From positions 62,001-126,000 of the forward strand of contig NZ_LT717700.1 of the NCBI RefSeq assembly GCF_900157385.1: a stretch of DNA of 64,000 nucleotides, given 5' to 3'. The translations under genes and the position numbers were made by a program. The notes beneath the pieces were generated by a model. That model worked only from the letters and a program-made list of their open reading frames with translations, ran no database searches and was not told the origin of the DNA. This DNA is from Mycobacterium terramassiliense. Its GTDB lineage: Bacteria > Actinomycetota > Actinomycetes > Mycobacteriales > Mycobacteriaceae. Positions 34,618-44,041 of the stretch are shown here, piece after piece; positions within the stretch are counted from its first letter, which is position 1; each line of letters starts with the position of its first letter.

Positions 34618-35453
34618 GCGGCGGAAGCCATGTCGAGCAGGCTCACCAGCGCATCGGTCACCTCGCGGGGACGCTCCTCCATGAGGTAGTGGTCGGCGCC
34701 GCGCAAGCGGGTCAGCGTGGCGTGGGGAATGCGGTCGGCGAGTCCGCGAGCGGTGTTGAACGGGATGTACGGGTCGCGGTCGCCCCAGATCACCGCGACG
34801 GGGCAGCGGATGCCCGCGAGCCCGTCCGCCAACCACCCGACGGCGGGCACCGGGTAATGCGCGAAGAACTCCCAAAACGTGCGCCGGCCCTGCGGTGTGT
34901 CCATCCAGGCCAGGTATTCGGCCTCGACCGTGGTGTCGAAACAGCCGAGTTCCCGGTAGCGGGCCAGGGCTGCGTGGTGCAGCGCCGCCAGCGGCAGTCG
35001 CCGCGCGGGCGCGGACAGCACCGGGTGGGTCGCGACCCAGCGCTGCCCCAGCGAAACGCGGTAGAACCACGGCCGGAAGGTGCCATGCGCCCGCGTGTTC
35101 AACAGCGCGAGCCGTCGCACCCGGTCGGGGTGGCGAATCGCATAGCCGAGTCCGATGAAGCCGCCGTAATCGTGCGCGCACAGGTTGAATCGTTGCCACC
35201 CCAGCCGCCGCACGAGCCGTTCGATGCGGTCGATCTCGTTGTCGTACGTCGGCGGCGTCGATGGCGGATCGGACCGGCCGAATCCCGGCCAGTCGAGCGC
35301 CACGACGTGATGGTCGGCGGCGAGCGCCTGGATCTGGTGGCGCCAGCACGATGCGCTCTGCGGGTAGCCGTGCAGCAGCAGCACCGGCTCGCCGCTGCCG
35401 GCGGTCACACCAAACACCTTGCGCCCGTCGACATCCCACGTCGTCGCCGTCAT
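34614..35453 (-). CDS. Alpha/beta hydrolase, epoxide-hydrolase/dehalogenase type
   Basis: A 279-residue enzyme with HGYPQSASCW (oxyanion loop) and nucleophile Asp in CAHDYGGFIG, characteristic of epoxide hydrolases and haloalkane dehalogenases. WGDRDPYIPF carries the acid and ADHYLMEE the catalytic His. The reaction (hydrolysis of epoxide or halide) is inferred from Asp rather than Ser. It stands alone, convergent with the C39 gene. The ATG at 35453 is clear. Confidence 0.88.
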   Translation of the reverse strand: MTATTWDVDGRKVFGVTAGSGEPVLLLHGYPQSASCWRHQIQALAADHHVVALDWPGFGRSDPPSTPPTYDNEIDRIERLVRRLGWQRFNLCAHDYGGFIGLGYAIRHPDRVRRLALLNTRAHGTFRPWFYRVSLGQRWVATHPVLSAPARRLPLAALHHAALARYRELGCFDTTVEAEYLAWMDTPQGRRTFWEFFAHYPVPAVGWLADGLAGIRCPVAVIWGDRDPYIPFNTARGLADRIPHATLTRLRGADHYLMEERPREVTDALVSLLDMASAA

Positions 35454-35534
35454 GCCCGAAATCTATTTGAAACCACCGCGCGCCAACCCCGCGCTTCGCG
35501 ACGCGTGGCGCTCCATTCCGGCCACCGCGAGAGA

Positions 35535-36095
35535 CTAAGCCGGCGCCGGCCCAGCCAACAGTTGCCGAATCACCGGGGCGGCCCAGCGGCTGAGTTCGTG
35601 ACGACTGAGGTTGGCTATCGGTGGATTGACCAACACGTACCTGGTGGTGGCAAGTCCAATGACAAAGGCGCCCATCAATCCGATCCGCTGAATGGGATTG
35701 TCTGCGGTCGCGGTGATCAACGTGGGCGCGACCTGCTGCGCGAACACCCGCCGGAGAGTGTCGGCCGCTGTATCACTCGTCATCGCGGCCCGCAACAGCG
35801 CCAGGAATGTCTCGTCCTCCCACACGGCAAAGAACCGCGACAACAATATGTCCGCAACTTCATCGGGAGCGAAATTCGACAGGTCCGGCAATTCGATCAC
35901 GAAATCGACCGCGGCGGCGAACAGGTCCTGCTTGCTGCCGAAGTAGCGAATCACCAGCGCCGCATCCACACCGACGTCCGCCGCGACGGCCCGCAAGGTC
36001 GTGCGCTCGTATCCTTCCGCTCCGAAGCGGCGGCGCGCCGCCGAGAGGATGTCGGCGCGCGTCTGGCTGGCGTTGCGAGGCCGCGTTTTGGTCAT
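35535..36095 (-). CDS. TetR regulator, copy 1 of a tandem pair
   Basis: A 186-residue TetR: helix-turn-helix VAADVGVDAALVIRYFGSK at about 36-54 and a helical ligand domain ending RWAAPVIRQLLAGPAP. The ATG at 36095 (MTKTRPRN) is chosen by comparison with the second copy; the upstream open frame is antisense overlap. The adjacent gene at 36106-36669 is about 70% identical by eye, with near-identical DNA-recognition helices. Both should thus recognise the same operator. It lies downstream of copy 2 on the same strand, so it is probably co-transcribed. Confidence 0.87.
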   Translation of the reverse strand: MTKTRPRNASQTRADILSAARRRFGAEGYERTTLRAVAADVGVDAALVIRYFGSKQDLFAAAVDFVIELPDLSNFAPDEVADILLSRFFAVWEDETFLALLRAAMTSDTAADTLRRVFAQQVAPTLITATADNPIQRIGLMGAFVIGLATTRYVLVNPPIANLSRHELSRWAAPVIRQLLAGPAPA

Positions 36096-36105
36096 ATCCG
36101 AGTCG

Positions 36106-36669
36106 TTACGACGGTGCCGGCCCAACCAGCAGCTGCCGAAAGACCGGGGCCGCCCAGCGGCTGAGTTCTTCGCGACTGAGGCTTGCCACGGGTGGATTGG
36201 CGAGCACGGACCGCGTCGCGGCGAGCCCAATCACGAAGGCATCCGTCAACGCGATCCGCTGCAGGTGATTGTCCGGCGTGGCGCCCCTCAATGTCGGGGC
36301 GACGTGCTTGGCCAGCGTTTCGTTAAGGGTGTCCGCCGCGACCCGGCTGGTCATCGCCGCCCGCAGCAGCGCCAGGAATGACTGGTCGTCTTCCCACACC
36401 GCGAAGTACCGCGGCAACAGCATGTCCGCGATCTCGTCGGGATCCGCCCCGGTCAGGTCCGGCAGGTCGATCTTGAATTCGGTAGCGGTGGCGAACAAGT
36501 CCTGCTTGCTCCCGAAGTAGCGGATCACCAGAGCCGCGTCCACCCCGACGTCGGACGCGATCGCGCGCAGGGTGGTGCGTTCGAAACCTTCCGCGGCGAA
36601 ACGCCGGCGCGCCGCGGAGAGGATGTCGGCGCGCGTCTGTGCGGCGTTTCGGGGCCTTTTGGTGCTCAT
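36106..36669 (-). CDS. TetR regulator, copy 2 of a tandem pair
   Basis: A 187-residue TetR (start ATG 36669, MSTKRPRN). The helix-turn-helix is IASDVGVDAALVIRYFGSK, identical in the recognition helix to copy 1. The ligand domain has one extra residue and differs at several positions, suggesting different or tuned effectors. It is divergent from the MmpL-type transporter at 36792. The 122-bp gap carries a TGAC-AAAA-GTCA palindrome and tandem repeats, most likely the operator of this pair. Confidence 0.9.
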   Translation of the reverse strand: MSTKRPRNAAQTRADILSAARRRFAAEGFERTTLRAIASDVGVDAALVIRYFGSKQDLFATATEFKIDLPDLTGADPDEIADMLLPRYFAVWEDDQSFLALLRAAMTSRVAADTLNETLAKHVAPTLRGATPDNHLQRIALTDAFVIGLAATRSVLANPPVASLSREELSRWAAPVFRQLLVGPAPS

Positions 36670-36725
36670 ACCCAACTGTATGTCAGCCGCTGTTGACTTC
36701 GTGGGGCGGCGCGGGATATCGTCTA

Positions 36726-36761
36726 AGTCACCCATTGTTGACAAAAGTCACCGATTGTTGA
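36726..36761. promoter_or_regulatory. Operator region: palindrome plus direct repeats (tetR/mmpL)
   Basis: AGTCACCCATTGTTGA (36726-36741) is repeated 20 bp later as AGTCACCGATTGTTGA (36746-36761). Between them lies the perfect 12-bp palindrome TGAC-AAAA-GTCA (36739-36750), inside the 16-mer 36736-36751 that recurs exactly at 63526-63541. Repeat periodicity of about two helical turns suits cooperative TetR dimers. Confidence 0.7.
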
Positions 36762-36791
36762 AATCGAGATCTTCAGAGGGCGGGTGGTCCC

Positions 36792-39158
36792 ATGGTCAGC
36801 GACATTGGGCGGTCTGGCACCGCGACTCCTCGGATCGTGAATCGCGCGGACCCGCGTGTTCATCAACATGGCCTGCTGCATCGCGTCACACGGCTCGCGA
36901 TCGTCGCACCGAGGCGGACCATCGCGGCCGCAGCGCTGCTGCTGGTCGCCGCCGGCATCGTCGGCATCCCAGTCGCCAAGAGCCTCTCCGCCGGAGGTCT
37001 CCAGGATCCCGCATCGGAATCATCGCGGGCCGCAACGGTTCTCACCGACAAGTTCGGCCAAGGCGATGCGCAGCTGCTCTTTGTCGTCTCCGCACCGGAC
37101 GGTGTTAACGGCGCCGCCGCCCGCGCGGTCGGCACCGAGATCGCGGACCAACTGAGCCGATCGGCGCACGTGACGAGCGTGACCTCGGCGTGGACCGCCC
37201 CACCCGCTGGCGTCGCCTCGTTGGTCAGCAGGGACGGCAGGTCGGGGCTGATCGCCGCGGGCATCGGCGGCGGGGAAACCGATTCGCAGCGCTATGCCGA
37301 CGCCCTGTCGGAGCGGTTCGCCCACGACCGCAACGGGGTCACCGTGCGATCCGGCGGGCTCGCGATGGTCAACGCGCAGATCACGAGGCAAGCGCAGCGC
37401 GATGTGCTGCTGGTGGAGGCGATCGCAGTTCCGCTCAGTTTTGTCGTGCTGGTCTGGGTGTTCGGCGGCTTGTTCGCGGCCGCGCTGCCGGTCGCCATCG
37501 GCGGAGTATCGATCCTCGGCTCGCTCGCCGCGCTGCGCCTGATCGCGCTCACCACTGACGTCTCGATCTTTGCGCTCAACCTCAGTACCGCGTTGGGTCT
37601 CGCGCTGGCGATTGACTATACGTTGCTCATCGTCAGCCGGTTCCGGGACGAGATGGCCCGCGGCGCCACCCGAGACGACGCGCTGATGCACACCATGGCG
37701 ACCGCGGGCCGCACGGTGTTGTTCTCTGCCACCACCGTCGCCCTGTCGATGGCCGCAATGATCCTTTTCCCGATGCATTTCCTGAAGTCGTTCGGCTACG
37801 CGGGAATCGCCACCGTCGCGTTGACGGCGATCGCGGCGGTGGTGATGACACCCGCGGCTATCGTGCTCCTCGGGGACCGCTTGAACGCGCTGGATGTGCG
37901 CCGGCTGGTACGCCGCATCCGCAGCAGGGCCGCGCCGGTCCGCAAGCCCGTCGAGCTCGCGTTCTGGTACCGCTCAACACGGTTCGTCATCCGCCACGCG
38001 ATTCCCATCGGACTGGCCGTGGTTGTCCTGCTACTACTGGTCGGTATGCCGTTCCTCGGGGTGCGATGGGGCTTTCCCGACGACCGGGTATTGCCGAACT
38101 CCGCTTCGGCCCGGCAGGTGGGCGATGAGCTGCGCAGTGAATTCGTCAACGACTCGGCGACGGCGGTCAGCGTCGTCATCCCCGACACCGACGGCGTGAC
38201 AAAGGACGAAATCGCACGGTACGCGGCCGATCTGTCACGGGTCACCGACGTGTCAGCGGTCTCGACGCCGGTGGGCACCTTCGTGGGCGGGATCCCGGTT
38301 GGACCACCGTCGTCGCCCACCGGCTGGGCACGCGGCAGTGCGTTTCTCACCGTCCGAACGACAGCCCCGCTCTTCTCCGAGCGCTCGGAGGCGCAGTTGC
38401 GGCGCCTGCATGACATCCCGCGCCCCGCCGGTCGGACCGTCGAGTTCACCGGAACCGCGCAGACCAATCGGGATAGCGTCAACGCGATCACCTCGCGGCT
38501 GCCGCTGGTGCTGGGCCTGATCGCTACGGTCACGTTCGTACTGCTGTTCTTGCTGACCGGCAGCATCGTGCTGCCACTGAAAGCTCTTATGCTCAACGTG
38601 CTTTCGCTGACCGCGGCATTCGGCGCGATGGTGTGGATCTTCCAGGACCACCATCTCGGCGGCCTCGGCACGACATCGACCGGAACACTGGTCGCCAACA
38701 TGCCGGTGCTGCTGTTCTGCATCGCCTTCGGCTTGTCGATGGATTATGAGGTCTTCGTGGTTTCCCGGATCCGCGAGTTCTGGGTCGCCTCCGGGCGAAC
38801 CCCTGCCGACAACGACGAGAGCGTTGCATTGGGTGTGGCGCGTACCGGTCGGATCGTCACGGCGGCGGCGTTGGTGATGTCGATCTCGTTCGCGGCGTTG
38901 ATCGCTGCGCACGTGTCGTTCATGCGGATGTTCGGGGTAGGCCTGACTTTGGCCGTCGTCGTGGACGCCACGCTGGTGCGGACGGTGCTGTTACCGGCGT
39001 TCATGCACGTGCTGGGCACCCGGAACTGGTGGGCGCCCGCATGGCTTGCGCGACTGCACGAGCGTTTCGGCATCAGCGACAGTCAACGTCGGGGAACCTT
39101 GAGCGGCAACCACTTCCAGGGCCGCAAGGCCGGCGGCGTTACTCTGCTTGCCGAATGA
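36792..39158 (+). CDS. MMPL/RND-family transporter (YdfJ-like)
   Basis: A 788-residue RND-type membrane protein with two MMPL modules. Each ends in the proton-relay pattern of an Asp-Tyr pair: AIDYTLLIVSRFRDE in the first, SMDYEVFVVSRIREF in the second. There are about 11-12 transmembrane helices and two large periplasmic loops. It resembles YdfJ-type rather than MmpS-linked MmpL proteins and has no mmpS partner. It is divergent from the tandem TetR pair across the candidate operator, so export of a compound sensed by those regulators is likely. The C-terminal tail after the last helix is short and basic. Confidence 0.9.
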   Translation: MVSDIGRSGTATPRIVNRADPRVHQHGLLHRVTRLAIVAPRRTIAAAALLLVAAGIVGIPVAKSLSAGGLQDPASESSRAATVLTDKFGQGDAQLLFVVSAPDGVNGAAARAVGTEIADQLSRSAHVTSVTSAWTAPPAGVASLVSRDGRSGLIAAGIGGGETDSQRYADALSERFAHDRNGVTVRSGGLAMVNAQITRQAQRDVLLVEAIAVPLSFVVLVWVFGGLFAAALPVAIGGVSILGSLAALRLIALTTDVSIFALNLSTALGLALAIDYTLLIVSRFRDEMARGATRDDALMHTMATAGRTVLFSATTVALSMAAMILFPMHFLKSFGYAGIATVALTAIAAVVMTPAAIVLLGDRLNALDVRRLVRRIRSRAAPVRKPVELAFWYRSTRFVIRHAIPIGLAVVVLLLLVGMPFLGVRWGFPDDRVLPNSASARQVGDELRSEFVNDSATAVSVVIPDTDGVTKDEIARYAADLSRVTDVSAVSTPVGTFVGGIPVGPPSSPTGWARGSAFLTVRTTAPLFSERSEAQLRRLHDIPRPAGRTVEFTGTAQTNRDSVNAITSRLPLVLGLIATVTFVLLFLLTGSIVLPLKALMLNVLSLTAAFGAMVWIFQDHHLGGLGTTSTGTLVANMPVLLFCIAFGLSMDYEVFVVSRIREFWVASGRTPADNDESVALGVARTGRIVTAAALVMSISFAALIAAHVSFMRMFGVGLTLAVVVDATLVRTVLLPAFMHVLGTRNWWAPAWLARLHERFGISDSQRRGTLSGNHFQGRKAGGVTLLAE

Positions 39159-39175
39159 TGCTGCGGCGGGCAACG

Positions 39176-40672
39176 CTACGCCGCGTCCGGGGCGCTTCCC
39201 GGCAGCCTGGTGCACGGGTCCTGGCAGGCGTGGTTGATTCCGGGCAGCATCTGATGGGCAAAGTCCGCGCCGGCGCGGACCGTCAGCGCCGCTATGAATG
39301 CGCCGGTCAAGCATGCGGCGGCGGCGATGATCATCGCCACTGAGAACCCGGGACCGAGCGGCTGCCCCGGGCCGGCGGTGATGCCGGCCGAAACCGGCAG
39401 CACGGCGACGGCAAGCAACCCGGCGAGGCGCGCGATGGCGTTGTTGACTCCCGAGGCGGTGCCCGCGTAGCTGTCGGGGACGGCGGAGAGGACGGCCGCG
39501 GTCAACGGCGCCACCGTGATCGCCAACCCGACGCCGAACACGACCACGGCGGGCAGCACCGCGCCGAGATAGGTCGCCCCCGGCGCGATCCGCGCCATCA
39601 ACGCCAAACCCGCCGCGGCGATCAGCGGGCCCACGGTCATGGGCAGCCGCGGCCCGGCCCGCTGCCCGAGCGCGCCGGCCCACGGCGAGCCGATCAGCAT
39701 GATGATCGTCATCGGCAGCATCGCCAACCCGGCCGCGAGCGCGGAGTAATGCAGGCTTTGTTGCAGCTGCAGGGCCAACAGGAACAACGCGCCGCCGATG
39801 GCGGTGTAGACGGCCAAAGTCGTGAGGTTGGCGCCGGTGAATTGCCGGGACCGCAACAGCGGCAACGGCAGCAGGGGCGATTGCGCGCGCCGTTCGATCG
39901 CCGGAAAGGCGAGCAGCGCCGCCGCTCCGACGACGGCGGCCGTCGCCGTGACGAATGTCCAACCCCGCGAAGGGGCCTCGATGAGCGCGTAGATCACGCC
40001 GGACAGCCCGACCGTGACGGCGGCAGTCCCCAGGACGTCCGGGCGTCCGCGGGCGGTCGGATCGCGCGATTCGGGAATGTGCCGGGCGGCGATCCACACC
40101 ACCGCCACGGCCAGCGGAAGGTTCAAGAAGAACACCCAGCGCCACGACGCCACATCGACGAGCCAGCCGCCGATGAACGGACCCAGCGCCGTCGTCACGC
40201 CGGACATGCCCGCCCAAATCCCGACGGCCCGGCCCCGGTCGTCATCGACGATGCCGGCGTCGATCAACGCCAGACTGCCCGGTACCAGCGCCGCCGCACC
40301 GACACCCTGCGCCAGCCGGGCGCCGACCAGCCATCCGATCGTCGGCGAAAAACCGCAGCCGACCGAGGCCGCGGTGAAGACGACCAGCCCGGCGACGAAA
40401 ACCCGTCGGCGGCCGTAGCGGTCGCCCGCGGCGCCCCCGGTGAGCAGCAACGCGCTCAGCGTCAGCAGGTAGCCGTCGAGGACCCACTGTTGACCGGTCA
40501 AGCCCCCACCCAGGTCGCGCCCGATGGCCGGCAGCGCGACATTGACGACGGTGCCGTCCAGCAGCGCAATGCCCGAACCGAGCACGGCCGCGGCGATCAG
40601 CCAGCGCGCACCCGCCGAGGCCAACGGCAGCTGGCTTTGCTCGGCCGATTTCCCGCTCGCGAACTGATTCAT
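39176..40672 (-). CDS. MFS exporter of the DHA2 (EmrB/QacA) family
   Basis: A 498-residue transporter with about 14 transmembrane helices. Motif D1 ALLDGTVVNVALPAIGRDL, motif A GDRYGRRRVF and motif C GVTTALGPFIGGWLVD (split in the protein) are typical of DHA2 drug/proton antiporters. The ATG at 40672 (MNQFASGKS) is chosen; the open frame extends much further upstream, but that part is antisense to the LURP-one-like gene. It is convergent with the MMPL transporter, ending 18 bp away. No regulator is adjacent except the divergent small protein. Confidence 0.9.
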   Translation of the reverse strand: MNQFASGKSAEQSQLPLASAGARWLIAAAVLGSGIALLDGTVVNVALPAIGRDLGGGLTGQQWVLDGYLLTLSALLLTGGAAGDRYGRRRVFVAGLVVFTAASVGCGFSPTIGWLVGARLAQGVGAAALVPGSLALIDAGIVDDDRGRAVGIWAGMSGVTTALGPFIGGWLVDVASWRWVFFLNLPLAVAVVWIAARHIPESRDPTARGRPDVLGTAAVTVGLSGVIYALIEAPSRGWTFVTATAAVVGAAALLAFPAIERRAQSPLLPLPLLRSRQFTGANLTTLAVYTAIGGALFLLALQLQQSLHYSALAAGLAMLPMTIIMLIGSPWAGALGQRAGPRLPMTVGPLIAAAGLALMARIAPGATYLGAVLPAVVVFGVGLAITVAPLTAAVLSAVPDSYAGTASGVNNAIARLAGLLAVAVLPVSAGITAGPGQPLGPGFSVAMIIAAAACLTGAFIAALTVRAGADFAHQMLPGINHACQDPCTRLPGSAPDAA

Positions 40673-40689
40673 GGTTGAGGATTCTGGCC

Positions 40690-40695
40690 TACGAT
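40690..40695 (+). promoter_or_regulatory. -10 box of the LURP-one-like gene (leaderless)
   Basis: TACGAT fits TANNNT and lies exactly 7 nt before the ATG at 40703. Confidence 0.55.
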
Positions 40696-40702
40696 TTCCC
40701 GC

Positions 40703-41308
40703 ATGCCGATTCTGGGAAACGCGACGGCCGCCGCCGCACGGGTGACGCGGGCGACGTCCAACGCGTTGCGGATCGGGCTCACCACCCCCGACGGCACCGA
40801 ATTGGCACGCGCTCAACAGAAGGGCGGTGTCGGCGTTCTGCTCGGCTTCAAGAACGGCGGGAAAAGCGACTACACGCTGTCCGGCGCGGCGGGCGACGAA
40901 CTCCGGCTGGCGGTGGCGGCAACGACGACGGTGACGAATCAGGACGGCGCCGTGGGAAAGATTGTCCCGGCCGACGGCGCGGCGCGGTTGGAAGACTCCG
41001 GCGGCACCGTCCTGGCGGTGCTGCGGCCGCACGCCGGATCCAAGGCCGACAGCGCCTGGCATCACCCGATCCTGTCCCCCGCCGGCGACGAACTGGGCGT
41101 CCTCACGCTGATGACGGTCCACACCGGGTGGCGCGACATCGAAACCGAGGCAATCCAATTGCTGTCCAACCAGAACATCGCCACGCTCAAGGCCCCGTCG
41201 GCCGGCGCGGTGCTCAAGCTCCGCGCGCCGGCCGGCCCCCAGCTGGGCGACATGCTCGCCGCGGCGTGCGTCGACTTCTGCGTGCTGCCCCGCGGTTACA
41301 TCGCCTAA
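40703..41308 (+). CDS. Hypothetical protein, possibly LURP-one-like beta-barrel
   Basis: The 201-residue product alternates short beta-strand-like segments (LLGFKNGGKSDYTLSG, then KIVPADGAARLEDSGG, then LKLRAPAGP). It has no signal peptide. The pattern weakly suggests the LURP-one/Tubby-like fold, but no catalytic motif is visible and I am not sure of the family. The start is fixed by a TANNNT box 7 nt upstream. It is divergent from the DHA2 exporter with only 30 bp between the starts. Confidence 0.68.
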   Translation: MPILGNATAAAARVTRATSNALRIGLTTPDGTELARAQQKGGVGVLLGFKNGGKSDYTLSGAAGDELRLAVAATTTVTNQDGAVGKIVPADGAARLEDSGGTVLAVLRPHAGSKADSAWHHPILSPAGDELGVLTLMTVHTGWRDIETEAIQLLSNQNIATLKAPSAGAVLKLRAPAGPQLGDMLAAACVDFCVLPRGYIA

Positions 41309-41447
41309 CGGCTCGCCGTTTCGTCGCCGGCGCGTGGGCTCTCGTTCACGTGGCCGACGCCAATTGCGCGCCTGGTGTGCAAAAACCGCTGCCAGACTGA
41401 CTCACCTGCGCGCCGCCGGGCATCGCTCTAAGGAGTAGGACTCACGA

Positions 41448-43967
41448 ATGACCGACCTCGATCAGACGCCATCCGACGGAATGTCCCCCAGCCCCACGCG
41501 GGCCGACCTGGTCGAGCACTCCCGCACCGGGATGAGCGCCGCGGCGCTGCAGCGGGCGATCAACGATCACCTGCGCTACTCGATCGGCCGCCCGGCCGCG
41601 GCCCGGCGCCCCGAGCACTACTACCGCGCGCTCGCGCTGGCCGTGCGCGACCGCATGCAGGACCGCCGGGTGGCCTCGACGCAGACCTCGTTGGACCTCG
41701 GCCGCAAGGTGACCTGCTACCTGTCGGCCGAATTCCTGATGGGCCCGCAGCTGGGCAACAACCTGCTGAACCTGAACATGGAGCGCGCGGCGCGCGAAGC
41801 GCTGGCGGCGATGGGCCAGAATCTCGACACGGTCCTGGCCTGCGAGGAGGAGCCGGGCCTGGGCAATGGCGGGCTCGGCAGGCTAGCCGCGTGCTACCTG
41901 GACTCGCTGGCCACGCTGGAGCGGCCGGCGATCGGCTACGGAATACGCTACGAATTCGGCATCTTCGACCAGGAGATCCGCGACGGCTGGCAGGTTGAGC
42001 AGACCGACAACTGGCTGGACCACGGAAACCCTTGGGAGATAGCCAAACCCGACGTCACCTACCTGGTCAAGTGGGGCGGCTACGTCGCGCACCACACGGA
42101 CGACAACGGCGGCGACCGTGTCCGGTGGGTGCCGGGGCGGCTGCTGAAGGGCGTCGCGTACGACACGCCCATCCAGGGCTACGGGGTCAACACCTGCAAC
42201 GTGCTGACGCTGTGGAGCGCGCGGGCCGTCAAGTCGTTCGCGCTGGAAGCCTTCAACACCGGCGATTACTACGGGGCGGTCGAGGACGAGGTCATGTCCG
42301 AGACGGTGACCAAGGTGTTGTATCCCAACGACGAGCCGGAGGCGGGCAAACAGCTGCGCCTGCTGCAGCAGTACTTCTTCGTGTCCTGCTCGCTGCAGCA
42401 CGTGCTGCACATCATGGACGACCTCGCCGACGCCGGCGTGCGCGAACTGCCACAGCGGTTTGCCCTGCAGCTCAACGACACCCATCCCTCGATCGGGGTG
42501 GCCGAGCTGATGCGGTTGCTCGTCGACGAGCGCGACCTGGCCTGGGACGAGGCCTGGGACATCACGGTCGCGACGTTCGGCTACACCAACCACACCCTGC
42601 TGCCCGAAGCGCTGGAGACCTGGCCGCTGGAACTGTTCGGCGAGTCGCTGCCCCGCCACCTCGAGATCATCTACGAGATCAACCGCCGATTCCTCGACGA
42701 GGTGCGCGCCCGGTTCCCCGGCGACGAGGATCGGGTGCGCCGGATGTCGCTGATCGGCGAGGACGGCGGCAAGAACGTCCGGATGGCGCACCTCGCCACC
42801 GTGGGCAGCCACGCCGTCAACGGCGTCGCGGCGCTGCACTCGGAGCTGCTGAAGACCAGTGTGCTCAAGGACTTTTACGAAATGTGGCCGGACCGCTTCA
42901 GCAACAAAACCAACGGCGTCACACCCCGCCGCTTCCTCGCGCTGGCCAACCCGGGACTGCGGGAACTGCTGGACCGCACCGTCGGTGACGGCTGGCTGAC
43001 CGACCTGGGCCGGCTGCGCGGCCTGGAGCCGTTCGTCGATGACGCGTCCTTCCGCCAGGAGTGGCGCGACATCAAGCGCGCCAACAAGGCACGCCTCGCC
43101 AAGTACATCCGCGCGGTCGCGGGCGTCGAGCTCAATCCGGACTGGATGTTCGACGTCCAGGTCAAGCGCATCCACGAATACAAGCGCCAGCACCTCAACG
43201 TGCTGCACATGGTCGCGTTGTACCACCGGATCAAGCAGAACCCGGGCCTGTCGATTCCCCCGCGCGCCTTCATCTTCGGCGGCAAGGCCGCGCCGGGCTA
43301 CTTCATGGCCAAGCGGATCATCAAGCTGATCAACGCCGTCGGCGAGACCGTCAACGCCGACCCGGACGTCAACCGCTTCATGAGGGTGGCGTTCGTGCCG
43401 AACTTCAACGTGCAAAACGCGCACCTGATCTACCCGGCCGCCGACCTGTCCGGGCAGATCTCCACCGCGGGTAAGGAGGCCTCGGGGACCGGCAACATGA
43501 AGTTCATGATCAACGGCGCGCTGACCATCGGCACGCTCGACGGCGCCAACGTCGAGATGCGCGAAGAGGTCGGCCCCGAGAATTTCTTCCTCTTCGGCCT
43601 GACCGAGCAGGAGGTCGAGGCGGTCAAGTCGAACGGATACCGCCCGGGCGGCTACATCGACGGCGATGACGAGCTGCGCGCCGTGCTGGATCTCATTGCG
43701 GGCGGGACGTTCTCGCGCGGCGACACCGAGGTGTTCCGGCCGCTGGTGGACAACCTGCGCCACGACGACCCGTTCCTGGTGTGCGCCGACTACGCGTCCT
43801 ACGTCGAGTGCCAGCAGCGGGTGAGCGCGGCGTGGCAGGACAGGGACTCCTGGACGAAGATGTCCATCCTCAACACCGCGCGCAGCGGGAAGTTCTCGTC
43901 GGATCGCGCCGTCGCCGAGTACTGCGAGGACATCTGGAACGTCTGGCCCCTGACCGTCAAGATGTGA
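41448..43967 (+). CDS. glgP: Glycogen phosphorylase
   Basis: An 839-residue glycosyltransferase that releases glucose-1-phosphate from glycogen or maltodextrin with pyridoxal phosphate. The PLP lysine is Lys685 in GTGNMKFMINGALTIGTLDGAN (split as GTGNMKFMINGAL and IGTLDGANVE). Other signatures are LNDTHPSIGVAEL and VQVKRIHEYKRQHLN. The length is close to bacterial GlgP. The ATG at 41448 follows AAGGAG. It stands apart from glycogen synthesis genes in this window. Confidence 0.96.
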   Translation: MTDLDQTPSDGMSPSPTRADLVEHSRTGMSAAALQRAINDHLRYSIGRPAAARRPEHYYRALALAVRDRMQDRRVASTQTSLDLGRKVTCYLSAEFLMGPQLGNNLLNLNMERAAREALAAMGQNLDTVLACEEEPGLGNGGLGRLAACYLDSLATLERPAIGYGIRYEFGIFDQEIRDGWQVEQTDNWLDHGNPWEIAKPDVTYLVKWGGYVAHHTDDNGGDRVRWVPGRLLKGVAYDTPIQGYGVNTCNVLTLWSARAVKSFALEAFNTGDYYGAVEDEVMSETVTKVLYPNDEPEAGKQLRLLQQYFFVSCSLQHVLHIMDDLADAGVRELPQRFALQLNDTHPSIGVAELMRLLVDERDLAWDEAWDITVATFGYTNHTLLPEALETWPLELFGESLPRHLEIIYEINRRFLDEVRARFPGDEDRVRRMSLIGEDGGKNVRMAHLATVGSHAVNGVAALHSELLKTSVLKDFYEMWPDRFSNKTNGVTPRRFLALANPGLRELLDRTVGDGWLTDLGRLRGLEPFVDDASFRQEWRDIKRANKARLAKYIRAVAGVELNPDWMFDVQVKRIHEYKRQHLNVLHMVALYHRIKQNPGLSIPPRAFIFGGKAAPGYFMAKRIIKLINAVGETVNADPDVNRFMRVAFVPNFNVQNAHLIYPAADLSGQISTAGKEASGTGNMKFMINGALTIGTLDGANVEMREEVGPENFFLFGLTEQEVEAVKSNGYRPGGYIDGDDELRAVLDLIAGGTFSRGDTEVFRPLVDNLRHDDPFLVCADYASYVECQQRVSAAWQDRDSWTKMSILNTARSGKFSSDRAVAEYCEDIWNVWPLTVKM

Positions 43968-44041
43968 GCCCCCGAGCCCCGCGCGGCAGCATCGGCCAAC
44001 GTGTCCCCTATCGCGCCCGCCCGATCTGGAGCAGACTGAAA

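Noticed and set aside
41883..43763. Long minus-strand open frame opposite glgP
   Set aside because: It is the antisense mirror of a highly conserved enzyme and carries no recognisable motif.
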